Assembly (NCBI GenBank): GCA_902805995.1
Contig: CADCUU010000174.1
Span: forward strand, 1-5,540
Direction: 5' to 3'
Length of the DNA stretch: 5,540 nt
Source of the DNA: an uncultured Rubellimicrobium sp.
Lineage (GTDB): Bacteria > Pseudomonadota > Alphaproteobacteria > Rhodobacterales > Rhodobacteraceae
The notes beneath the pieces were generated by a model, which was not told the origin of the DNA, ran no database searches, and saw only the letters and a list, made by a program, of their open reading frames with translations. Positions 1 to 5,467 of the stretch are shown piece by piece (position 1 is the stretch's first letter; each line of letters starts with the position of its first letter). Both the position numbers and the translations under genes were made by a program.

Positions 1-52
1 CTATCGAGGGGGACCGTCGAAGGATGGCCGCCACACGGGGGCAGCTCGGGCC

Positions 53-1717
53 CTAGACCATCGCTTCGGGCACGCCGGGGACGCTGCGCCCCAGCCGCTC
101 GGCGGCCTCGATGTCGTAGGGCATCACGAACCCTTCCCGGCGCTCCGGCGGCAGACGGGAGTTGCGCAGCGCCAGGAGCCTCCACATCGTCACTGCCTGC
201 GCGGGGTCGAGGTAGCGGGGATCAGCCTCAGCAGGGAGCCAATGGCGCATCACCCGCTCGCGCAGCCGGCGCACCTCGTCGCGACCCGTCAGATAGACCC
301 CCGCCTCCGTGTCCCAACGCAACGAGCGGCCATTCAGGTTCGCCGACGACACAATCGCCGCATCGTCGAAGATGGACACCTTGGCGTGAATGTAGACCAG
401 TGGCGCGCCTTTGACGTGGCTCCGGTCCATGTGGTCGGCCGCGACAGAGGCAAGCTGGTCCTTCTCCGGCCCCAGATATTCCTCAGGCCCGCCCTTGCCC
501 TCGGGACCCGCCTGCTCGGGGCCGCCGCGGCTCGGGCGGCCATGACGCCGCGGCTGGGCCGCCCCGCCCACGAACAGCCGCGGGCCGAAGGCGTCCTCCA
601 GGATGCGAAGGCAACGCGCCTGGAGGTACTCGCCAAAGCGTGTGTCGATGCCCCAGTTCCGGCCGAAGGCGACTTCCTCCGGGGCCGCGGGCAAGATCAG
701 GATCAGGCCAAGCCCCGGCTGCTCCCGCGCGGCCCGCGCAAGGCGGCGCGCCAGGCCCGTGTCCCGGAAAAACTGGGTTTCCAGATAGATCAGCCGCTCC
801 GCCCGCCCTGCCAGCATCTCGTGGGCGTCGAGGATCTCGTGCACCACCGGCTCGGGCCCGAAGCGTGCCAAGGTAAGGGACCGGCGGCGCGAGATCGTGC
901 GCAGGAGCCTCCGCTGCGGCGGCGGCTCGGCGGCCCCCTCCACGACATCGAGGAAGCTTTCCAGATGCGCCTGCGCCTCGGCCACGACCGGCCCCCGGAT
1001 CAGGAGCTGGAGGTCCTGCCAGGTCTCCTCGCCCGGGCGGTCATGCTCCGGCGTGTCCCAGCGCCGCTCATCGAGGTCGAGCCCGCCGATGTAAAGCTGG
1101 CTCCGGTCGATCACGGCGAGCTTCTGGTGATGGCTCGCCGGATGAAGTCTGGGGAGCCGCCTCAGCCGCGCATGCACCCGACCGTTCCGGCCCGTCCGGA
1201 GAAGGCCATGCAGCCCCGGCATATCCTGAAGCGCCCGCTGGCGGCGCGCGGGCTCGAGCGCGTTCAGCCACCGGGCCGTACGCGCAAGGCAGGCCTGCGA
1301 CTGCGGCCAGAGCGCGGCGCGCGTCAGGACCCCGGTCAGGGCGGGATGCATGGCGGCGCGCGCCCGTAGGGGGGCCGAGCCGGGACCCGCAACCTCCCCC
1401 GCGGCCCAGAGCCTGCGGAGCGACGCCCAGGTCCCGCGATGAAGCGATGGCCGCGCCACGGGATCGAAGTCCGAGATGACGATGTTGATCGCCACGCCAC
1501 GCTGCAGCGCATGGACGATGAGGTCGAACCAGGTCTCCCCCACGACCCGGGCTTCGGGGCTGCGCAGGCGGGTCAGCGGATCGAAGATGCGGAAGGACGC
1601 CCAGATCTCGGTCTGGGCGGACAGCACGGCGCGCTCGAAAGCCGGGTAAGCTTCCGCTGCGGTCAACAGTATCTCGGTCTCGGTGCGTTGCCGCGCGAGA
1701 CCCGTCACATGCTGCAT
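53..1717 (-). CDS. Phospholipase D-like protein with two HKD motifs (cardiolipin synthase/PLD superfamily)
   Basis: Likely a phospholipase D or phosphatidyltransferase acting on membrane phospholipids through a phospho-histidine intermediate. Seen, numbering from the ATG (554 aa): first HKD motif HHQKLAVID with H197, K199 and D204, followed by YIGGLDL and RWDTPEH as in classical PLDs; second HKD motif HAKVSIFDD with H444, K446 and D451, followed by SSANLNGRS and DTE. Both catalytic halves are therefore intact. There is no signal peptide and no pair of N-terminal membrane helices like those of classical ClsA, so it is probably cytosolic or peripheral. A charged, low-complexity stretch with four GPE repeats lies at about residues 389-421, before the second motif. 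An in-frame TTG nine codons upstream (1742-1744) lacks a well-spaced Shine-Dalgarno and falls inside a candidate promoter, so I prefer the ATG at 1715-1717. It is last in the nepR-ecfG-kinase-PLD line. Superfamily is certain; the exact substrate is unknown. Confidence 0.9.
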   Translation of the reverse strand: MQHVTGLARQRTETEILLTAAEAYPAFERAVLSAQTEIWASFRIFDPLTRLRSPEARVVGETWFDLIVHALQRGVAINIVISDFDPVARPSLHRGTWASLRRLWAAGEVAGPGSAPLRARAAMHPALTGVLTRAALWPQSQACLARTARWLNALEPARRQRALQDMPGLHGLLRTGRNGRVHARLRRLPRLHPASHHQKLAVIDRSQLYIGGLDLDERRWDTPEHDRPGEETWQDLQLLIRGPVVAEAQAHLESFLDVVEGAAEPPPQRRLLRTISRRRSLTLARFGPEPVVHEILDAHEMLAGRAERLIYLETQFFRDTGLARRLARAAREQPGLGLILILPAAPEEVAFGRNWGIDTRFGEYLQARCLRILEDAFGPRLFVGGAAQPRRHGRPSRGGPEQAGPEGKGGPEEYLGPEKDQLASVAADHMDRSHVKGAPLVYIHAKVSIFDDAAIVSSANLNGRSLRWDTEAGVYLTGRDEVRRLRERVMRHWLPAEADPRYLDPAQAVTMWRLLALRNSRLPPERREGFVMPYDIEAAERLGRSVPGVPEAMV

Positions 1718-1742
1718 TTCCGGTCCATCCGTTCCCTCGCTC

Positions 1743-1768
1743 AACTGCGCGGGAAGCAGGATGGTTCC
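1743..1768 (-). promoter_or_regulatory. Candidate EcfG-type promoter for the PLD gene
   Basis: On the - strand, GGAAC (1764-1768) is followed after exactly 17 bases by AGTT (1743-1746). This is one base away from the EcfG consensus GGAAC-N16/17-CGTT. The -35 element starts directly after the TAA stop of the kinase gene. Transcription would begin near 1735, some 18-20 bases before the ATG at 1717. The AAGGA made by the stop and -35 box is too far from either start codon to serve as a ribosome binding site. The -10 mismatch and the lack of expression data keep this tentative. Confidence 0.45.
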
Positions 1769-3589
1769 TTAGCGACCGTGACGCTCCTCGGCCCCTTCAA
1801 GGGAGGACAGCGCGAATTCCAGGCGCATGACATAGCGGCCGTCCTGCACCCCGGCCTTCACCTCCCCGCCAAGCTGGCTCGCGAAGGCGTTGACGAGCTG
1901 GCTCCCCAGCCCCGTGCCTTCCGCCGGCGCGGCAGGCTCGACGGGTGCGGTGTTGGAAATGGTCAGCTCCGCACGCTTGTCAGGCAGGGCGGCAAAGCGC
2001 AGAGACAGCCGTGGCGACGGCTCCCCCGCATCGGGCACGGCGTACTTGATCGCGTTGGTCACCCCCTCGGTCAGCAGCAGCGACAGCGGCACCGCCTGAT
2101 CGGGCGCGAGCGGGATCGGCGCGAAGTCCGTCTCAATCCGGAAGGTTCGCCCCGGCGTCGAGGCCATGCCCACGATCTGCCGCACGAGGTCGCCCAGAAG
2201 CTCGTCCGCCCGCACGTCCGTGAGGCCGGTGGTCTGGTAAAGCTCCTTGTGGACCGTGGCGAGGCTCATCACCCGCTCCTGCAGGCCCCGCATCAGGGCC
2301 TTGGTTTCCGGCGACTTCGCCCGGCGCATCTGCATGTTCATGATGGATGCGATGAGCTGGAGGTTGTTCTTGACCCGGTGGTGCACCTCGCGCAGCAGCA
2401 CCTCGCGCTGGTGGACGGTGTCCTCCAGCTCCGCCTCGTCGTGCAGGATCGTGTCAGTCATGCGCAGGAAGGCCTGCCCCACCTCGCGGATCTCGTCCGG
2501 CGCGCCCTCCATGTCGAGGTCGCCCACCACGCGGGAGCCCGAGGCGAAAGCGCGGATCGCGCGGCCCAGGCGGCGGATGTAGCGCGTCACGAGCTGCTCC
2601 GCCGCGAACCACGCCACCACGAGGCTGCCGGCCCACATCAGCGCCGACAGAAGGAACGGCGTGACAATCGACACCGGGCCCAGGCTCACCGCCTCGCGCA
2701 CGGGGACCGATCCCAAAGCAAAGAGCTGCCCTTCGATCACCGGCACCATTGCGTAGAAGCGCTCCTGCCCGGCTGCCGTACGGGCGGTGAAGCTGTTGGT
2801 CTCGCCCGGCGCCACGCCCTCCAGAGGCCTCCCCTCGGGCAGGATCTCGCCCGCGCGGTCGAGGCCCAGCGAGGAGGTGAGGATCATGCCCGCCTCATTG
2901 AGGGTGACGAAGTCGGGCCGCTCCAGCGTGGTGGCCGCGGCCTGCGGGCTCTGGCGCTCGTGCTCGCCCAAGGCGGCGTGCGGCATGGCGAGGATGATGT
3001 AGCCCGAATAGCCCCCACCCTGCTCCGCGATCACCGGATGGACAACCAGCACCACCGAACTCCCCGACACCGGCCCGCGGGGGTTCACGAGGATCGCGGG
3101 TCGCTCGGCGGCGACGATGGCCTCGAACTGCGGGTTGCCGGAATAGTCATAAGCCGCGCCGTTGGCCGCACAGGTCATCAGCCCCGTCGAGGCGACATAG
3201 GCCACCACCGAATATTGCGGGCTCAGGCTCGCGAGGTGGGACATCGCGGCGTCGCAGGCGGCCTCGTCGGCCAGAAGCGGCCGCACCGTCCGGGCCAGGG
3301 CGGAGGCCGTGCCCTGCGCCTCGCGGATCAGGCCGGTCGTAGGGGCCGCGACGCGCAGCGTTTCTCCCATGAGCACCGCCGCCCGCTGTTCCCGCGCCGA
3401 TTGGAGCCACGCATCGGCCTGGAGGAAGGAGATCAGGCCCAGCGGCAGCAGCGCGACAGCCAGAAGGGCGGCCAAGCGAAAGCCCAGCCGCTGCAGGATG
3501 GGGCTGCGGGACGAAGTCGCGGCAGGACGCCGGGGCCGGGCCGCCGGGGACTCGGCCTTTGGAGGGGTCGGGGCCATGGAGGCCATCAT
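1769..3589 (-). CDS. Membrane-bound HisKA_2-family sensor histidine kinase (probable PhyR kinase)
   Basis: Sensor kinase of the HisKA_2/HWE class that typically phosphorylates PhyR in the general stress response. Seen, numbered from the ATG at 3587-3589 (606 aa): a Pro/Ala/Arg-rich cytoplasmic lead; a first membrane helix at about 31-56; an extracytoplasmic Cache-like sensor region of about 250 residues with two cysteines (C112, C140); a second helix at about 306-330; a HAMP-like linker and coiled coil; the phosphoacceptor box EVHHRVKNNLQLI with H403/H404; the N box LLTEGVTNAIKYA with N512; and the glycine box GTGLGSQLV at 558-566. All catalytic elements appear intact. It lies 70 bp downstream of ecfG in the same direction. 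The start is unresolved: the frame stays open up to an ATG at 3707-3709, which would overlap ecfG by 50 bp and give 646 aa. Other candidates are ATGs at 3586 and 3577, and none has a good Shine-Dalgarno. The PhyR-kinase role is inferred from family and context. Confidence 0.9.
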   Translation of the reverse strand: MMASMAPTPPKAESPAARPRRPAATSSRSPILQRLGFRLAALLAVALLPLGLISFLQADAWLQSAREQRAAVLMGETLRVAAPTTGLIREAQGTASALARTVRPLLADEAACDAAMSHLASLSPQYSVVAYVASTGLMTCAANGAAYDYSGNPQFEAIVAAERPAILVNPRGPVSGSSVVLVVHPVIAEQGGGYSGYIILAMPHAALGEHERQSPQAAATTLERPDFVTLNEAGMILTSSLGLDRAGEILPEGRPLEGVAPGETNSFTARTAAGQERFYAMVPVIEGQLFALGSVPVREAVSLGPVSIVTPFLLSALMWAGSLVVAWFAAEQLVTRYIRRLGRAIRAFASGSRVVGDLDMEGAPDEIREVGQAFLRMTDTILHDEAELEDTVHQREVLLREVHHRVKNNLQLIASIMNMQMRRAKSPETKALMRGLQERVMSLATVHKELYQTTGLTDVRADELLGDLVRQIVGMASTPGRTFRIETDFAPIPLAPDQAVPLSLLLTEGVTNAIKYAVPDAGEPSPRLSLRFAALPDKRAELTISNTAPVEPAAPAEGTGLGSQLVNAFASQLGGEVKAGVQDGRYVMRLEFALSSLEGAEERHGR

Positions 3590-3659
3590 GACGGCAGGGC
3601 GGATGACGGTAGACTGGATGGCAGCAGGCTGGGGGCAGGCCTCCACGGACCCGGTCGGA

Positions 3660-4328
3660 TCATGCGGCCCGAACCCCCGACTTACCCAGGACGGCCAGCG
3701 TCGCTCCATCCACGCCCGACAGAAGCTCCTCGCCTTCCTCCAAGCCCAGCATCTCCGCGAGGCGGGCGCGGGCGCGGTTGGCGCGGCTCTTCACGGTGCC
3801 CACGGCGACGCCCATCATCACGGACGCTTCCTCGTAAGCGAAGCCCGAGGCGCCCACCAGGATCAGCACCTCACGGTGCTCCGGCGACAAGCGGTCGAAG
3901 GCGCGGCGGAAGTCCGCCAGCGCGAGCCGCCCGTCATGCGACGGCTTCTCGCACAAAGCGGCCGCGTAGATGCCCTCGGGGTCCGCGACCTCGCGCCGGG
4001 TCTTGCGCTTGTCGGAATAGAAGGTGTTGCGCAGGATGGTGAACAGCCAGGCGCGCAGGTTCGACCCCGGCTGGAACTTGTCGAGGTTGGTCCAGGCCTT
4101 GACGATGGTGTCCTGCACCAGGTCATCGGCGGCGGCGACGTTGCGGGTGAGGGAGATGGCAAAGGCGCGTAGCGCGCCCAGATGCTCGGGAAGCTCGTCG
4201 CGGGGATCGCGCGCATCGCCAAGCGGAACCTGCGGGTGCCGGGACAGTTGACTGTCGTTGCTGTCGGGGGAAGATGCGCCTTCCGCGGCGGCCGGAGCCG
4301 GGATCCCCGTGGCCTGGGATTCCGTCAC
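3660..4328 (-). CDS. ecfG: ECF sigma factor EcfG, general stress response sigma factor
   Basis: RNA polymerase sigma factor of the EcfG (ECF15) group, which directs transcription from GGAAC-N16/17-CGTT promoters and is held inactive by NepR. Seen (222 aa): region 2 at about 46-112 with DPRDELPEHLGALRAFAISL, then DDLVQDTIVKAW and LRAWLFTILRNTFYSD; region 4 at about 138-190 with LSPEHREVLILVGASGF, then VAVGTVKSRANRARARL, the -35-binding helix-turn-helix. These are near-canonical EcfG sequences. The GTG start at 4326-4328 overlaps the nepR stop in the string GTGA and has a perfect AAGGAG eight bases upstream, which decides this start. The result is a roughly 38-residue Pro/Ala/Ser-rich lead before the conserved DPRDEL, with no ATG nearer, and a short tail of about 20 residues after region 4. 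The overlap implies translational coupling to its anti-sigma factor. Confidence 0.96.
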   Translation of the reverse strand: MTESQATGIPAPAAAEGASSPDSNDSQLSRHPQVPLGDARDPRDELPEHLGALRAFAISLTRNVAAADDLVQDTIVKAWTNLDKFQPGSNLRAWLFTILRNTFYSDKRKTRREVADPEGIYAAALCEKPSHDGRLALADFRRAFDRLSPEHREVLILVGASGFAYEEASVMMGVAVGTVKSRANRARARLAEMLGLEEGEELLSGVDGATLAVLGKSGVRAA

Positions 4329-4483
4329 TTGCCGCTCTCCTTGGCGCGCAGCTTGGCGATGAGGTCCTTGAAGCGGTCGGGGATGTCCTCGCTGAGGGCC
4401 TCCTCGTAGACGCGCTTGAGGTTCTCGTCGATCTGCTGATGCAGCCTGCTCTTCCCCTTGGTATCCGTCATTTCCACATACAT
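4325..4483 (-). CDS. nepR: NepR-type anti-sigma factor
   Basis: Small anti-sigma factor that binds EcfG in the absence of stress and is captured by phosphorylated PhyR. Seen, counting from the inner ATG at 4469-4471 (48 aa): LHQQIDENLKRVYEEALSED at 10-29, then IPDRFKDLIAKLR at 30-42. This is the two-helix NepR core, with the hallmark QIDENL and IPDRF segments intact. The gene ends in TGA at 4325-4327, overlapping the GTG start of ecfG. Two starts are possible: ATG at 4481-4483 (52 aa, with GGGGA eleven bases upstream, used here) or ATG at 4469-4471 (48 aa, no well-spaced ribosome binding site but an MTD-type N-terminus as I recall for relatives). It lies in a different frame beneath a longer open frame that runs on from ecfG, so automatic callers may miss it. 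It is first in the - strand unit, driven by the divergent EcfG-type promoter. Confidence 0.93.
   Translation of the reverse strand: MYVEMTDTKGKSRLHQQIDENLKRVYEEALSEDIPDRFKDLIAKLRAKESGK
4337..4342 (-). promoter_or_regulatory. Ribosome binding site of ecfG inside nepR
   Basis: AAGGAG on the - strand, eight bases before the GTG start of ecfG and inside the last codons of nepR (Ala-Lys-Glu-Ser). It is a full match to the Shine-Dalgarno core. It identifies the GTG as the ecfG start, although the reading frame stays open for another 98 codons upstream. Confidence 0.8.
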
Positions 4484-4521
4484 GCCCAAGACTGTCCCCG
4501 CGGCTTATCCCTGCAACCGTC

Positions 4522-4547
4522 GGAACCGAACGCAAGCCACCTGCGTT
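4522..4547 (+). promoter_or_regulatory. EcfG-type promoter for phyR
   Basis: On the + strand, GGAAC (4522-4526) and CGTT (4544-4547) are 17 bases apart, an exact EcfG consensus match. Transcription should begin around 4553-4556, about 25 bases before the phyR ATG, which leaves room for its ribosome binding site. PhyR is therefore predicted to be induced by the sigma factor it releases. Confidence 0.9.
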
Positions 4548-4554
4548 CGGTTCC
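4529..4554 (-). promoter_or_regulatory. EcfG-type promoter for nepR-ecfG
   Basis: On the - strand, GGAAC (4550-4554) and CGTT (4529-4532) are separated by 17 bases, an exact match to the known EcfG consensus GGAAC-N16/17-CGTT. The expected start of transcription is near 4521-4524, giving a leader of about 40-50 bases before nepR. It indicates positive autoregulation of the sigma factor and its anti-sigma factor. It shares almost all its bases with the + strand promoter of phyR. Confidence 0.9.
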
Positions 4555-4565
4555 CGGGATATCGC

Positions 4566-4573
4566 AAGGGGGA
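4566..4573 (+). promoter_or_regulatory. Ribosome binding site of phyR
   Basis: AAGGGGGA ends six bases before the ATG at 4580-4582. It decides the phyR start, since the same frame is open far upstream through the promoter region and into antisense nepR and ecfG sequence. Confidence 0.7.
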
Positions 4574-4579
4574 TGGTTG

Positions 4580-5374
4580 ATGACGACGAATTTCGCGGCT
4601 GCGGTGGGGGCGAGCCTGCCACATCTGCGCCGCTATGCGCGAGCCCTCACGGGGAGCCAGGACGCCGGGGACGCCCTCGCGGCCCAGACGCTCGAAGCGC
4701 TGATCGTCGATCCCCCCTCCACCAACGGCAAGGAACCCCGCATCGTGCTCTTCGGGGCCTTCCACCGGGTCTGGTCGCAGGCCGGAACCCCGCTGGCCAG
4801 CGCCGAAGGCTCCATGGAGGCGCGCGCGCAGGGGCACATGGCGCGGCTCACCCCCAACACCCGCGAGGCGCTCCTCCTTCATGCGATCGAAGGTTTCCTG
4901 CCCCAGGAGATCGGCGACATCATGGGCACCACCCCCGAGACGGCTACCGACCTCATCGACACCGCCATCCGCGAGATGGAGGAATCGGTCGCGGGCCGCG
5001 TGATGGTCATCGAGGATGAGGCGATCATCGCCATGGACATCAGCGCCATCGTGCGGGAGATGGGCCACCGCGTGACCGGCGTCGCCCGCACCCGGACCGA
5101 GGCAGTGCGCCTTGCCATGGAAACCAAGCCCGACCTCGTGCTCGCGGACATCCAGTTGGCCGACAACTCCTCGGGCATCGACGCCGTCAACGACATCCTG
5201 GGCGAGTTCCAGGACCTGCCCGTGATCTTCATCACCGCGTTCCCGGAGCGGCTCCTGACCGGCGCGCGCCCCGAGCCCGCCTTCCTCATCACCAAGCCCT
5301 ATTCCGAGGAACAGGTGCGCTCGGCGGTGAGCCAGGCCATGTTCTTCGCTTCGACCGAGACCCTGGCCGCCTGA
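4580..5374 (+). CDS. phyR: PhyR, anti-anti-sigma response regulator of the general stress response
   Basis: Cytoplasmic regulator that, once phosphorylated, sequesters NepR and frees EcfG. Seen (264 aa, the usual size): an N-terminal sigma-factor mimic with a region-2-like part at about 1-62 (SLPHLRRYARALTGSQDAGD) and a region-4-like part at about 88-135 (LTPNTREALLLHAIEGF then LPQEIGDIMG), followed by a receiver domain at about 140-258. The receiver has the acidic pair E145/D146 in VMVIEDEAII, the phosphoacceptor D190 in PDLVLADIQLAD, switch residue T219 in VIFITAFPERLLTG (typical of PhyR) and K239 in LITKP. All key residues are present. The ATG at 4580 has a good Shine-Dalgarno and fits the family N-terminus. 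The gene is transcribed away from nepR-ecfG from an EcfG-type promoter, and its likely phosphodonor is the HisKA_2 kinase of this locus. Confidence 0.97.
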   Translation: MTTNFAAAVGASLPHLRRYARALTGSQDAGDALAAQTLEALIVDPPSTNGKEPRIVLFGAFHRVWSQAGTPLASAEGSMEARAQGHMARLTPNTREALLLHAIEGFLPQEIGDIMGTTPETATDLIDTAIREMEESVAGRVMVIEDEAIIAMDISAIVREMGHRVTGVARTRTEAVRLAMETKPDLVLADIQLADNSSGIDAVNDILGEFQDLPVIFITAFPERLLTGARPEPAFLITKPYSEEQVRSAVSQAMFFASTETLAA

Positions 5375-5413
5375 CCCCCTTCCCCTGGGGCTGGGCCGCG
5401 CCGCTCGGTCGAT

Positions 5414-5445
5414 CCCCCCGGGCCGTCCTCCCCCGGCCCGGGGGG
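5414..5445. terminator. Strong GC hairpin between convergent genes, probable terminator
   Basis: CCCCCCGGGCC (5414-5424) is perfectly complementary to 5435-5445, an 11-bp all-G/C stem with a 10-base loop. It starts 40 bases after the phyR stop and lies 23 bases beyond the stop of the convergent gene. There is no T-tract on either side, so it is not a textbook intrinsic terminator. A second small hairpin (arms 5449-5453 and 5458-5462) sits next to it. A bidirectional transcript-end role is inferred from position and stability. Confidence 0.5.
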
Positions 5446-5467
5446 CCACCCCGCGGACGGGGGCTCT

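Larger units (their letters stand above)
4522..4554. repeat. Perfect 13-bp inverted repeat containing both divergent promoters
   Basis: The arm GGAACCGAACGCA (4522-4534) is exactly reverse-complemented at 4542-4554, with a 7-base centre at 4535-4541. Each arm holds the -35 box of one promoter and the complement of the -10 box of the other, so the two 26-bp promoters overlap over 19 bp. The match stops at the outer edges of the -35 boxes. It lies between divergent genes and upstream of both predicted transcription starts. Confidence 0.93.

Noticed and set aside
1..52. Left edge, possible end of a neighbouring gene or terminator
   Set aside because: Too short. No convincing hairpin, no recognisable coding tail on either strand and no start with a ribosome site.
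242..1369. + strand open frame of 375 codons opposite the PLD gene
   Set aside because: Antisense shadow of the PLD gene: Arg/Pro/Leu-rich, no motif, no ribosome site.
1711..1735. A second GGAAC (1731-1735, - strand) as another EcfG promoter of the PLD gene
   Set aside because: No CGTT or similar box is found 16-17 bases downstream; the sequence there belongs to the first PLD codons.
1439..4042. Long + strand open frame of 867 codons opposite the PLD start, kinase and ecfG
   Set aside because: It is antisense to genes with clear catalytic motifs, has a His/Arg/Gly-rich composition and no recognisable domain. Such frames are common opposite GC-rich coding DNA.
4522..4554. The 13-bp inverted repeat as a transcription terminator
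   Set aside because: It lies between divergent genes, upstream of both, has no T-tract, and its arms coincide exactly with -35 and -10 boxes.
3660..4622. 320-residue version of EcfG starting at 4622
   Set aside because: The first 98 codons overlap nepR in another frame and cross the promoter region. The GTG at 4328 with AAGGAG fits the operon structure.
4274..5374. 366-residue version of PhyR starting at 4274
   Set aside because: The extra 102 residues run through antisense ecfG and nepR and across the promoter palindrome. PhyR of normal length starts at 4580 behind a good ribosome binding site, downstream of the predicted transcription start.
4505..5449. - strand open frame of 314 codons opposite phyR
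   Set aside because: Antisense shadow of phyR with Gly/Arg/Asp-rich composition, no domain and no ribosome site.
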